Positions 44,895-55,488 of a DNA stretch of 64,000 nucleotides are shown here, piece by piece. Under the pieces are notes generated by a model that was given only the letters and a program-made list of their open reading frames with translations, made no database searches and had not been told where the DNA came from. This DNA is from Conoideocrella luteorostrata. Taxonomy: Eukaryota > Ascomycota > Sordariomycetes > Hypocreales > Clavicipitaceae. The translations under genes and the position numbers were made by a program. Position 1 is the stretch's first letter, and every line of letters begins with the position of its first letter. The stretch lies in contig JASWJB010000201.1 of the NCBI GenBank assembly GCA_032433595.1, positions 1 to 64,000 of the forward strand. Reading direction: 5' to 3'.

Positions 44895-45338
44895 TGTTGG
44901 ATTACAAGTGTGTGTGTATGTAGATATATGGATACACGGGCTGTAAGAGAAAGGTTACGTGGTCTCTAGGCCTAAGGCAGGAATCTACCATTAGGGCGTC
45001 TCAGATTGTAAGGGTATCTATAGGACGATTTGGACAGGGCCGTCAGACGAGGCATTCTTCCTCCTTCGTAACTGTTGGAATGCCGCCAAGCACAATAGGA
45101 AGCACGGAGCCTATCACGTGGTCACCTTCAAGCCACGATATTTATACGACGATATCGTGCCTTCCACGATGACTTCTTTTCTTCCTTCTTAGATAACCGA
45201 CTTGACTACTATTGAATATATTGTATTTGAAGCCGATGATCATGATCATTGCACAACCCTGTGCAACCCACAGTAACAGTAACACAGCTCAACCCATGAA
45301 TGCCGGAAAAATTTGAACCTCTCGTATCAATTTCAACA
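44895..45338 (+). mobile_element. solo LTR, family D, split by a nested LTR
   Basis: TGTTGGATTACAAGTGTGTG to ATCAATTTCAACA. About 240 bp remain once the inserted family-B LTR and one GTAAC copy are removed, matching the 244 bp of the intact copy at 42310. No target duplication is evident (TATCT versus TGAAC). Confidence 0.82.
45073..45272 (+). mobile_element. solo LTR, family B (200 bp), nested in a family-D LTR
   Basis: TGTTGGAATGCCGCCAAGCA to GTGCAACCCACA. A perfect GTAAC duplication (45068-45072 and 45273-45277) lies inside the family-D LTR; the intact family-D copy reads TAAGTAACACAGCTC at the same place. Confidence 0.93.
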
Positions 45339-45615
45339 TGAACCAGGCGCGACGAAGTCCGTGAGCCAAGGTTGAGCTACGTACTATATAGGCACCACTA
45401 ATTTTTCCTCTTCGGGATTGACTACTTAAACAGTCTTCAACAGAGATTTTTACTGAATCATTTGTTCACTAATATATCTGCAGGATTACGACCTGCGGTC
45501 TGTCATCCTACGTGACACCACCTCAGTTGCTCAGTATGACGTCCTGTAATATCTGTTGACATAAATCTAGGCTAGATATATCCCTTAAACCAACTGCCTT
45601 TAATCGTTGATTCAG
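45339..45615. other. dispersed repeat copy and 3' flank of the MFS gene
   Basis: About 45375-45540 repeats 27726-27890 (CAGTCTTCAACA...CAGGATTACGACC..GGTC.GTCATCCTACGT). The remainder is the 3' flank of the leftward transporter gene. Confidence 0.5.
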
Positions 45616-47073
45616 TCAAATCGCTTTCGTAAAACCAGGCCCAACCTTTGCTATCCGACTCGCCGCCATGCAGGCCACTGATGCCACGAGCAAGGCACCG
45701 CACCAAGCTATCAGCCCGTTCCAGTTCATGCGCTCTCCGAGAATTGCGCCGGCAATGGGATTACTGATCAGAACGCCAACACCGACCGTAGCAAGTGTCA
45801 TGCCTAGCCTATTGCCGATTTTGCTCTTATCAGCAGTGAGACTGATGACCCCAGCGGCCGGCAAGCCCATGAATGTGCCCGCACAGAACCCATATAGGAC
45901 ACTAAAGACAACCAAACTTGGGGTGTCTCGAACCGCCAAGAGACAAAACGTAAGTATGGTATTGATCAGAGCAACTAACGCCTGCGCATTGATAGATCCC
46001 ATCTTGTCGGCGTAGTAGGCTACTATAATACGTCCGGGGAGAGAGCTAATGTTAATAATTACCAGAAGGTAGTTGGCCAAGGGAGAAGAGACATTGGTGC
46101 GATCAAGCGCAAAAAGCTCAATATAATAAAAGACAATATAGAGGCCCATATAGCCAAAGAATAAGCCACCATTGAGGAGCAAGTATGGCAGATCTTGGAC
46201 AGCGTCGCGGTCAATGATGCTTCGAATGGGCCGGGGCGGCGCCTTTGATTTCATCAAGAGCGCTGGAAGAACACAAGTGACTAATAGTAGGAACCCGAGA
46301 ATTCGAGTCGCCCAGCCAAAGCCAATGCGAGACTGTATCCTGGAAAAGGCTATGGGATAAATAACTCCGCCTACAGTATTTAGTTGGATAAATTTCTAGA
46401 TTATCGTAGCGTTTGAACACATACCCAGAGCGCTGCCAGCAGAGGACACACCCATTGCCAAAGCGGTTCTTTTGTGAAAGTACTGTGAGGTAACTGCCGG
46501 TGCAGGTAGGTATAGAGAGCCGAAGCCAAGACCCATCATGATGGCCTGCGTCAGAAAGACTTGCCAGTACTGATGTGTGATGCTGACAAGAAACATGCCG
46601 ACCACAACGAGCCCGGAACCGGTCCAAAGCAACGACTGAAGGTAGCCGGCGTCGACGGCCGGTCCGGCGACGATGGACACGAGGAACAGTAGGAACCCCT
46701 GCGTGGATCCGATCCAAGCAATATCTGATGATGACTTGTCGGATAGAAAATGGAGCTGATAGTACGTTTGGAACGCACCGTACGAATTCATCATGCCCCT
46801 TAATACGAACAATAGTCAATTTGTGGTTTCACGACCGGGTTTTCTCTTCGAAGCTCTGGTGGTGGCGACTCACCATGTATTCAGATTCAAGCAGAACGCA
46901 CCGAGCACTTGGAGCCATGCGAACCAATCTTCCTTGGGCTCCGCGCCGGCTGCGGCGTCTGGCGCGGGCTCGGTGGGTTGTCCATTCTCAAGCGACTTGT
47001 CGACATTCTCAGCCCCAAGACTCTGACTCTCTCGGCCATCGGAGACCACACCGGGCCCGTCGCTTGCCGTCAT
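45616..47073 (-). CDS. MFS transporter, monocarboxylate (MCT/SLC16)-type, 442 aa
   Basis: Three exons give one frame: 47073-46874, 46798-46425 and 46370-45616. The introns are 75 and 54 bp (GTGAGT...TTAAG; GTATGT...TGTAG). After a hydrophilic cytosolic N-terminus come WGMMNSYGAFQTYY, ending in the first helix, and ISWIG-type DIAWIGSTQGFLLFLVSIVA. The glycine-rich MGLGFGSLYLPAPAVTSQYF and ALAMGVSSAGSALGGVIYPI stretches are typical of fungal MCT-type permeases. The second six-helix bundle includes ANYLLVIINISSLPGRIIVA and AGTFMGLPAAGVISLTADKS. The length matches the family. Fungal members move monocarboxylates, riboflavin or unknown metabolites across the plasma membrane; the substrate cannot be told. 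It ends 3' to GCN5 in the same orientation, with no biosynthetic neighbours. Confidence 0.88.
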
Positions 47074-47573
47074 TGAGAGTTATTAACAAGCACAGCACAG
47101 CGAAATCAATATGTTGCTGCTATTCTTAAACGTAGTAGCTCGGGGTTCTTCCAGCTCGAGATCAATTGAGATGAATACTCAGGCACGTCTGCCGCTGGAT
47201 ACCGCATCGTATGAGGTATATATTGCACCAACACCCGCGGGGAGCAAGGCACGGACGGGATCTTCGGGACGCCCGGCTACCAGGGCCTTTGTTAGAATGT
47301 TGTGGTCCTTGCTCTGCGGGCCCGATATACATATGCACATCATCATCATCATCATCATCATCATAAATTATATTCATCATTGCCAGAATTCATCAAAATC
47401 CATCTCTTCCTGCCGATTTCCACTGTTGCCAAATTGCTCCATTACCACATATCCCTGTAAAAGGCACACAACGCAAGAACATACTATGGAGAATCCTCAT
47501 CACCAGTGCGGAACCACGGTGGATGCGACGTACGCCAGACGGAACTCTGACGAGGAACATGCACTTGCACGGA
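47074..47573. other. intergenic region between the MFS gene and GCN5
   Basis: Contains the MFS promoter, a (CAT)n microsatellite at 47336-47363 and, at about 47395-47475, the CTTCCTGCCGATT...AAAGGCACACAACGCAA segment also present at about 7752-7812. Confidence 0.5.
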
Positions 47574-48873
47574 CTACTCATCCAGCACGTCATACCATTC
47601 TGGAACCTCTTTGATAAGAGTCAACATGTACTTTTGCATCTTGACCGCACACTTTGAATACACTGTGTTTGTATCATTGTACTGCCGACAGTTATCGAAG
47701 ACAAGTTTCACGTCGCTGAAAAAATCCTTTGGGGTGTCATATGTATCACGGTTCAGTCGTTCTTCAATGGTCGTCAGATCCATGGGGTTTTTGATGACCT
47801 TGTAGTAGTCGGGGACCTCGTCTCTGTTGACCGGATTGAGGAACGGCCATGCTTGCTTGTGGTTCTGTATCTGATACAGCACACGCCGAAGTTCATTGAA
47901 GTGCGGTCCGTGCCGGGGTGCGCGGGACATTTCGTCCATGGCCGGGCACCATCCGGTGGCCCGAATAGCAGGAATGGACATTGGGTCAATGGGCGTCACG
48001 CCGTTGGCCCATTGCGGAGGCGGTCGGTGGACAACGTGGCTCTTGCTCATGGCGCGAATCTTGGCCAGCACAACCTCCTTCTGCTTGAGCAGCATGCGGC
48101 CGGCTTCAAGGTAGCGTATGCGTGGCAGCATGTGGCAGTGCATGAGGGTCCCTCCCTCGTAGTCTTTGATGTACCCCATCCAAAGGGACTTGTCGAGTGT
48201 AATGTCCTTGGTGAAGCCTTGCTTCTGGAAGTACCCCGTGGCATAGTTGTCGGCATACGTGAGAAAATGCATCACGGGCGACGTAGCCCGGACATAGTCC
48301 TTCAAGTGTGCCATGAGGTGCGCGCCATAGCCCTTCACCTGCTGATCAGACGAGACAGCACAGAATACAATCTCAGCAAAGCCACGACTGCGAAATGGTC
48401 GGTAGGATATCCCGCCAATGACCTCGAGTGGTTTTTTGACAATGGCAATGGACAAGTGACTGCGATCGTACACGAGGCGCGCGATGTAGTCCTTGGGCAT
48501 CTTCGGCAGCTGCTTCTGAAACAAGCATTTCAAGCCTGCAAGGACGATGACGCTCTCCCTCTCGCCATCGTTATTGACAACCCGGTATTCAATTTCGCCG
48601 TTTCGCTCTTCGAGAACTGCAGGCTTCACAGCAAGTTAGAACACAACACCCCCACCTGAGTTTAGTGGATAATAAGCATACCTTGTCTGGGAAAGGAATC
48701 CGCAATGGTGGTCCTACAATAGCCCCAGAAGCCGGCTCTGGAGACTCTCTCTGCACGGTCTTGGCTCGCTTGGTGTCGGAGGGGGCGTCTGGATCTTCGG
48801 ACGCTGGCCGCTTCTTGCCCTGCAGCTCGCGGCCGGTGTCAGCTGGGAATGTTGGCGGCGGTGGTTTGACCAT
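47574..48873 (-). CDS. gcn5: GCN5 histone acetyltransferase (413 aa)
   Basis: Two exons: 48873-48682 and 48623-47574, with a 58 bp GTATGC...GTGAAG intron, phase 0. The 64-residue N-terminus is Pro/Lys-rich. The catalytic GNAT domain (about 75-250) has [20 protein letters not shown]: acetyl-CoA binding Q-x-x-K-G-x-G at 158-164 and the general base Glu148 in [26 protein letters not shown] follows. The bromodomain fills about 302-407, with [20 protein letters not shown] and the acetyl-lysine-binding Asn in CRQYNDTNT. Length and order match fungal Gcn5, the catalytic subunit of SAGA/ADA, which acetylates histone H3 in the nucleus. The gene looks intact despite lying about 6 kb from copia DNA. Confidence 0.97.
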
Positions 48874-49010
48874 TGGCAAGGGATTACGGAGCGGTGGGAG
48901 ATTCTAAAACTGATAGTTCAAAGGGGGTTGATGATGGATTGGTTTGCAGTGTTGGCTTGAATGTCAAAGATATCCAAGCAGGCTTCCCCGCCCTTGTTGG
49001 ATGCAATCGA

Positions 49011-49178
49011 GGGTTAGCCACGTGACCTTGGACGCCATTGCTCGTATGCTCGACGCGGGACCCAACAGCGGCGTTCCTCTCCCTCTTCTTCTCTCTTAGA
49101 TGACCCAGATCAGATGAATTAAACTGTTTTGCTTCTTGTTTTGCTTCACCTTCCGGTATCGATACCCCCGTCACCCGA
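49011..49178 (+). repeat. inverted-repeat arm flanking the DUF7924-like gene (left)
   Basis: GGTTAGCCACGTGACCTTGG ... CTTCTTCTCTCTTAGATGA ... GGTATCGATACC ... TCACCCGA. Its reverse complement is at 52217-52383 with most of the sequence conserved. The arm ends in the 12 bp palindrome GGTATCGATACC. Confidence 0.8.
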
Positions 49179-49750
49179 GTCCCCCTGTGCTTTCTTACAA
49201 GTAATTAGCTACTTGCGTGTTTAATTAAAGCGGCTTCTGCCTGTCAAGTGGGCCTAACCATCTGGGCCCTGAATGGGCCGGCCCACATGAGTCCCGCCGC
49301 GTAGTTGTGGAGTAGGGCAAGGCATTCACGCATTCAAGCATTGTTGAACGAACAGAGCTCACAGCGCCTACCAAATCGCACAGAGCACACAGCCAAGTCC
49401 GTAGTCTGTCCACGCCCACTTGCTGCCATCACAGTATATACATGTACAAGCCTTGCTGAAAGCTGAAAGCCTGCATTGCAAAATCCGGAGCCACCACCAG
49501 CGACATGTGCTCTTGATATGAGGCATTTACTCATCTTCGGCACAGCTCTGGGGCGCACGTCATCGAGTGTGCCCCACATCTTCTGAACCCCAATTAACTG
49601 CCGCCCCCCACCGCCTACCTGCTTGGGTAAAGCGCCAGCTTACCCCCATCCCTCTTTAAGTAAGGCGCCGGTCGCGCCAGCACGGCACTGGGGATAGATT
49701 CATACGTCCTTTGATAGTGGAGAGCGTGCTATATTTGGCTACCATGACTA

Positions 49751-49830
49751 CAGTCTGTGTGCATAAATGTCCAACCCCCAGAGGTCAGCCGCGGTACTCG
49801 ACTGGGTTGGAAATTATTGCACCCCCACTG
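49751..49830 (-). mobile_element. 80 bp MITE, copy 2
   Basis: CAGTCTGTGTGCATAAATGT at one end and GAAATTATTGCACCCCCACTG at the other, the reverse of the copy at 37708. TA precedes it. The inner sequence, with GAGGTCAG and CGCGGTACTCGA, is shared with copy 1. Confidence 0.8.
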
Positions 49831-50129
49831 TGTAATATCTGCTTGTAATCCCGGCGATCAAGATACATGATGGGGTGATGGCACCGTCGACTCAAGTTGT
49901 TCATATGCAAACGTCACTTGCGATCCAGAGCGCTTAATAAAACAGTGCATGCCTTGGGTTTGTGTCATGTCAAGGTCAGACATGACCTTTTGTTGGGCTC
50001 TAATTTTTCGCCAAGGTCATCATTCATTATCCAAAGGCAGTTAAACGTTATAAAGATGCTTAAAGCATGATAATCCTTCCACAGCAGCAGAGCTCTGCTC
50101 CTGTTATCTACATATTCAGGTGAAATTGC

Positions 50130-51825
50130 TTACTTCCTACCCTTCCTCTTCTTAGCCGCCCCTTTGTCTGTGAATGATGTGTTGGGGGTGACTCTGCAAT
50201 GGATCGCACTGCCCGACGGGTCGTCCTGCTCAGCAGGGAGTGAGATGGAGCTGACCTCCGACTGCGATAAATGATGGCTGGCCAAGCTCTGAGACAACCC
50301 AGTAGATGCAGGCGATGGATCATCAAAGTTCAGATGGGCGGGCAGTTGGTCAATAGCTGAGCACAGCGTCTTGAAATGGGACGGCACCCATGACTCGTAC
50401 ACACTCTTCGTAAAGCGATACGCCGTCCACTTCTCCTTCCCGTCCAGTTCTGTAAAGGAAAACTCGCGAATGGGGTGGCGATAATACTTTGTAGTATTTC
50501 CATCCATGACCGGATAATGGCCGTATATCCGCACCGATCGATGGTCATGCGAGACGGAAAAGGCCAAGACCTGCCGGTGAAGCTCATTCTCACGCTTCAC
50601 GGCACGGAAAAGCTCGACAACAGCCCGCACTGCCAGTGTCATGCTGTGAGCGTTTTGGCGGTCTGCCACATCCAGTGCTGCAGCTCCGCATTTCACCTCA
50701 CAGGTAAGAAAAGGGAAGTACATGTAATAGGTCGCCATGAAGAAGGAATGATCCCCAAAGATGAAGTCTCCGATGAATGGTGATAGCTTGGCGAGTTGAT
50801 CATTGGTGAAGGCCTCGCGGTTAAAACCGACGGAGTAATCAGGCTGGGGGCGAGAACCTGCGAGCGGGATCGAATTATTCCAGCCCTCATTGAGGCTTTC
50901 TATCAGAATCCCGAGGTGCTCTGCGCCATAGATGCATAAATTTTCTGCAGAGGGAACAATCAGTGGCGTTATATCTCGGAGGACTCTCGCCTCGTTTCTA
51001 TCTTCGACTTTTCGGCAGGTACGCTGAAACAAATCGTCTCGAAACAGGCTGTTCTCCGGTGTTGATTGATCCGAAGTGGCCAGTGCGACACACTCATCTT
51101 TGCTTTCCTTATTGATGCCAAGATCTGATTCATACATAAAACTCTCCTTGGTCGCCAATACAGTCTTGTAGCGTGCATCTCTGTAAGGCGCACTCTTTTC
51201 CTCCCTTGGTCTCTGATCGCTGGGCGTCGCGGAGGTGGCTGAGTTCGATCGCTTGCGACCAAGTGACGAAAGGGATTTTTTCCGGGCCAGCAAATGCTGC
51301 ATATCGGGCTGATAGTATTCTCGTGGCCAGTGTCCTTCTCTCGCCCAGTAACCGATCGGATTCGGTGGCTCGTCGCTGAGCTTGCGCCTCTTTGCAGGGT
51401 TGGCTCGCTGCTCTTGGACAGGAAAGCGTATTGAGGATCGTCGTCGTCGTCGTTGTCGTTCTGGGGCGGCGACAGGCTCGTGGTCAAGCTCGTGGTCAAA
51501 AGCGTGGATGCATGGTTTCATGCCTTGATTGCGAGGAGTGACGGAGTCCTTGTACGGTTTTAGTTCACAGTGCTTCAATCGCCTGGAAGGGCTCTCTTAC
51601 CTTGACGTTAGGTAGAGGGAGATGAGTGTGCGCAGTTCGCCGGCGACTCTGCTGATTTCGCGGTCTTGTCTGGTGGGTTCTTGGCTTCCCGATGCCTGCA
51701 GTTTGTTTGCTGGTTCCTGTCGGTGAAGACGTCGCTCGGCGCCTATTGAAGCGCAACCCGGACTCTTCTGAAACCGAGGATACGAGCCCTCGCTGGTGTG
51801 CTTGCTGTGCCCGAGTGAGAGCCAT
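50130..51825 (-). CDS. DUF7924-like fungal protein with D...ExK pattern (547 aa)
   Basis: Exons 51825-51601 and 51548-50130, with a 52 bp GTAAGA...TACAAG intron, phase 0. The N-terminus is basic and disordered (RQRRRRRSSIRF; ANPAKRRKLSDEPP), suggesting nuclear import. The conserved core runs from REYYQPDMQHLLARKKS through RDDLFQRTCRKVEDRNEARV, LIESLNEGWNNSIPLAGSRP and PDYSVGF (Asp312) to YYMYFPFLTCEVKCGAAALD (Glu359, Lys361), then DRQNAHSMTLAVRAVVELFR (Gln373) and SHDHRSVRIYGHYPVMDG. I recognise it as a common family of unknown function in ascomycetes, often labelled DUF7924. Asp, then E-x-K, then Gln fits a PD-(D/E)xK-type core, but catalysis is inferred only. The gene lies between two inverted-repeat arms. 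Confidence 0.75.
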
Positions 51826-53519
51826 GAATGGGCGACGGGATGCGAAACTGCGGCGATGTGATATATTTACGGAAAATGGGCCGCTCAGTTGGCCTTGTCA
51901 CGGGGCCCCTTTCGATGTGTTGCACTGCTAGCCAACCATTTCGCGCCAGGGCATGAGGGGCAGCGGCAGCGGTAGCGCATTCACCACCAATTAAACCTCA
52001 GGACACACGTCCATCATTAGCCTCATCCGCAATGTTCTCCTCTCCGAGGGGTTTAATAACCTTGGTCAAAGAAGCTGCCGGAGAAAAAAAAACAAGAAAT
52101 GGCCGGCTTAGTGTCAAAGCAGTTACAGCACTGTTCGCGCTGGGATTAGACCCATCGCAATCGAAGGTCACGTGATGATTATGACTAAGCAAGTTATAGA
52201 TAAGAGCATGCAAGCTTCGGGTGATAAGGGTATCGATACCAGAAGGCAAAGCAAAACAAGAAGCAAAACAATTTTATTTATCTAATCTGAGTTATCTAAG
52301 AGAGAAGAAGAGCAAGAGGAATGCCCCTGTCGGAATCTCTTCTTAAGCGTACAAGCAATAGCGGACAAGGTCACGTGGCTACCTTATTGCGCCTCTTTTA
52401 TTACAGTTAATAAGCGGTGTTTGCTAAGCATCTCTAAAGGCTTAGCAAATGCCTCTGTGATATTCAATAGTCTTTCTTCCTTCCCAACAACTTTATATTA
52501 CCGCACTCGCTGTTACGGCCCAGCAACGTTGAACCCTTACGGTAATTGGTAACCGCCATAACAATTGCTATCAGTGCGATTTCCAGCCTTTTCTTTCGCC
52601 CCATAGCGAAATGGTTAGCGGAATGTCACACTTGCGGCTGAGAGACTCGTCAAATGTCGTGGTATCCAGACTCATTCAGCGACGCAAGTGACTCCAGGCT
52701 AAATCAGGCTAGGTGTATATTACAGCTTTTTCTAGAGTCTTTTAAACAGCTCCGAGTAGAGTGGCTCGATTATAGTGAGGGTCCGCTATAACGCCGGTTG
52801 ATATTGTTAGTGACTTATAATGCCGGTCAACTATAACGCTAGTTAATAATAGTGTCAGTGAGCTATAACGCTGGTATGCGCATTACTGGCTACAAAGCAT
52901 GGCTAGTAGAGACAACTGGATTGTTTGTTGATGAGTGTACCAAGAAATCGGTCCGTTTATAGATCCCTTGTAAAGTTTGCATATGCAGGGGGGTCCACTG
53001 GAGCGGACTCACACTTACGGAAGCAAGCTTAAGTGCAGCACAGAGAGTCACCACTGCGTTCTTGCCTAGCGACGTGATATTACCTAATATCTAGTTTAAA
53101 TTCTATTAAACTACTTAAATTAGATCTATTACTGTATAGTAGCTATTACAAGATATATTTATAATACTTAGATGCTCTTTATTAATTAAAATTAATAATC
53201 TAGCTATAATAAGTTAAAGCATTGTAAGTAAAAAAATTTTAATCGGAAATAAGCTAATTGAGCCTTAGGTAGGCTTACCATAGGTGACTGTGGTTGAGTA
53301 ATGCACCTTGTACATTATGCCTACAGAATAAAAATAGACTCTTACGAGCCCAAGTCCACAATTAACTAGTTATTTTCAAGTAATATTTATTCACTATAAA
53401 GTGAAAAAAATATGCATATATAAATAGGATTAACATTCGTAATTCCTCGCAATAGACAACAGACGACTAACTCTACACCAGAATATGCAGCTCTGCTAAA
53501 AGAAAAACTCTCAACAAAC
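51826..53519. other. intergenic; repeat arm, possible transposon and SINE-like remnants
   Basis: Contains the second inverted-repeat arm (52217-52383), a tRNA-like stretch near 52600-52690, and degenerate CTATAACGCYGGT repeats at 52775-52885 of the kind seen in pogo/Fot-type transposon ends. It becomes strongly AT-rich from about 53080, with many TA dinucleotides, as in RIP-affected DNA. No gene is supported. Confidence 0.4.
52217..52383 (-). repeat. inverted-repeat arm flanking the DUF7924-like gene (right)
   Basis: CGGGTGATAAGGGTATCGATACC ... AGAGAGAAGAAGAGCAAG ... CAAGGTCACGTGGCTACC, the reverse complement of 49011-49178. TA-rich changes relative to the left arm fit stronger RIP here. Confidence 0.8.
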
Positions 53520-54535
53520 ATGCTTCCTTACTTATTCATCACCTCTCTAGTGCTTACAAGCAGTATTACTGCTACCGTAACGCCTCCTACCAATGCATCT
53601 ATATTAGCTGAGGAGCCGGTCGAAATGAGCCAGCCTTCCCAGGAACTTGTTCGCATACACGAGGAATTAAATGCAGAAGAGAAACTGGTTAAGAGATATT
53701 CCCATACACAATGGACTCCTATTAATGTTGATGTATATCTGCATGTTATAACAAAGACAGATGATACCCAGGAACGCATTAGTGTAAGTTACTCCAAGCT
53801 AAAGATTCAAGTTAGAGACTGCTCTTGCATTAATCTAATCTAATATTAATAGGACGAAAATCTCAACCAAATATTGCAAGTGCTTAACGATGCATTTCGA
53901 CCAGCTAGCATCTCGTTTCAACTCAAAGACAAAAGCCGTGTTGTTAACGCAGATTGGGCAGTTGGTAAAAATAAGATTGAGATGCAAAGAAAGCTTCGTA
54001 AAGGAGATAAGAGCGCACTAAATATATACTGCTTAGAGAAAATCCGCAGTAATTCTCGTTCGGCTTTAGGAAGAGCTACTTTCCCTGATTTTATGCAGCA
54101 AAAAGATGGACTCATCAAGGATGGAGTTCTGGTTAACCTTCGGACTCTCCCCGGCGGTTCCTTGAGAGGCAAGGACTCGGGAAAAGTCTGCGTTCATGAG
54201 GTTGGTCATTGGTTTGGTCTTTTCCATACATTTCAGGGTGGTTGTCGGGGCTCTGGTGATGGCATTGACGATACTCCTGCCGAAAAAAGACCGTCTCGTT
54301 CCTGCACGCCAAGAAATACCTGTTGGTTTAAGTCTGGCATGGATCCAATTAATAACTACATGGATTACAGTCCTGAGTAAGTAACAGCTCTAGTGTTTTT
54401 TTTTTCTTTTTTTTTTTCCGTTTGTTCATTATGACTAATATCTAAAAATGCAGCCGATGCCGCACAAAGTTTACAGCTGGCCAATACAGACGTATTCGTC
54501 CCTTGTGGAAAAAGTTTCGTGCCCCAAGTCTGTAG
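53520..54535 (+). CDS. secreted pappalysin-like (M43) metalloprotease, 289 aa
   Basis: Three exons: 53520-53783, 53853-54376 and 54454-54535, with introns of 69 and 77 bp (GTAAGT...AATAG; GTAAGT...TGCAG, the second with a long T tract). The N-terminus MLPYLFITSLVLTSSITATV is a signal peptide, and KLVKR at about 58-62 is a candidate KR propeptide site. The zinc site HEVGHWFGLFH (203-213) has all three ligand histidines and the catalytic Glu204. NNYMDYSPDRC supplies the Met-turn, and several Cys could pair in the mature domain. The length fits fungal extracellular M43B proteases, which hydrolyse protein outside the cell. The gene is intact and sits in AT-rich DNA 0.6 kb from the copia region. 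Confidence 0.92.
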
Positions 54536-54770
54536 TGCGCTAATTTCAACGGCGGCTAATGTGTCACACATGTGTTGTATGATGGAGAGGCTAAATTGAA
54601 TGGTTGAGGCAGCTACGGAAGAGCTATGGAAGAAGAAGAAAAGTAATTATCGTGAGAATTACAAAGGAGGCATTGTGGAAGGAATTGGATAGGTCAGAAT
54701 CCAGAACATTCACCAGTATAATTTCCTTGTATGCAAGATCTTGCATGTCAAATCTGGTGTAGATTTGGCA

Positions 54771-54959
54771 TGTCAAGAATTATCCAATGCCGAGAATTAT
54801 CCGATGTGAGCTGATGATCATGGAGCTGATGATAAAATTCGATGATGAATTGATAGATAGAATTGAAAGATAAAAGGAAATCGAATTCCTCGTCAGAATA
54901 GCTAGAATACAAAGACAATTACACTGCTTAGATCTTCCGCAGCTGCTCACTTCTTGAAA
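54771..54959 (+). mobile_element. diverged solo LTR, family C
   Basis: TGTCAAGAATTATCC to CAGCTGCTCACTTCTTGAAA; the 3' half matches 24280-24377. TGGCA/TAGCA flank it (4 of 5). ATTATCCRATGYSRG is duplicated near its start. Confidence 0.55.
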
Positions 54960-55134
54960 TAGCAACCAATACAATCCATCATTACAAAGATTCTCTTTGA
55001 TGTTGTCACGATTGGGGCTCTGATATAGTGGAGTGTAGGGCAAGACGTAGTAACGGGGTAGCACTGTCTTGTTGACGGTCTTAATCTCTGACCTTCCCTA
55101 TAGATTTCGCTCATTCTCTATATTTATGCTCGTC
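54960..55134 (-). other. inverted retroelement remnant
   Basis: On the minus strand it reads ATAGGGAAGGTCAGAGATTA ... TATATCAGAGCCCCAATCG, matching 23745-23860. TATCAGAGCC is the usual primer-binding-site context of LTR elements. Confidence 0.45.
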
Positions 55135-55488
55135 TGTCACAGGAAGCATTCCACAACGATGCACTCAATATCACCGAAAACACACAATGCGACCGGAATT
55201 ATTCAACATCGTCGGAAGCGTTTAAATTCAACAGAATCGTACGACCAGAAGCATTCAATATCGTCGAAATTAAACAATGCCGAGGAATACGCCCCGCGCG
55301 AGGAATTCAACATCACCGGAAACAGATAATATCGACGATATCGTCAGAATCAATGGAATAGAATAAATACACGAGAAGAGGGATATCGTAGAGATAAATA
55401 GCAGCCAAATTCCCGTTAATTAGATAGAAATTAAGGACATTTTTCCACTGCCTTAGAGATCGACTTCTAAAGCTACTCACTTATAATA
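55135..55488 (+). repeat. 5' LTR of the copia element
   Basis: Begins TGTCACAGGAAGCATTCC and ends CTACTCACTTATAATA, the usual GTGACA end having mutated. It differs from the 3' LTR almost only by transitions, many at CpG or CpA sites. Confidence 0.93.

Larger units (their letters stand above)
48874..50129. other. intergenic region with inverted-repeat arm and MITE
   Basis: Includes the GCN5 5' region, one arm of a 168 bp inverted repeat (49011-49178), a stretch near 49420-49480 with ATATACATGTACAAGCCTTG that recurs in the head extension at 9650-9680, and a MITE (49751-49830). No gene is supported. Confidence 0.5.

Noticed and set aside
47853..48659. 268-codon plus-strand frame opposite GCN5
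   Set aside because: Shadow of the GCN5 exon; it has no domain.
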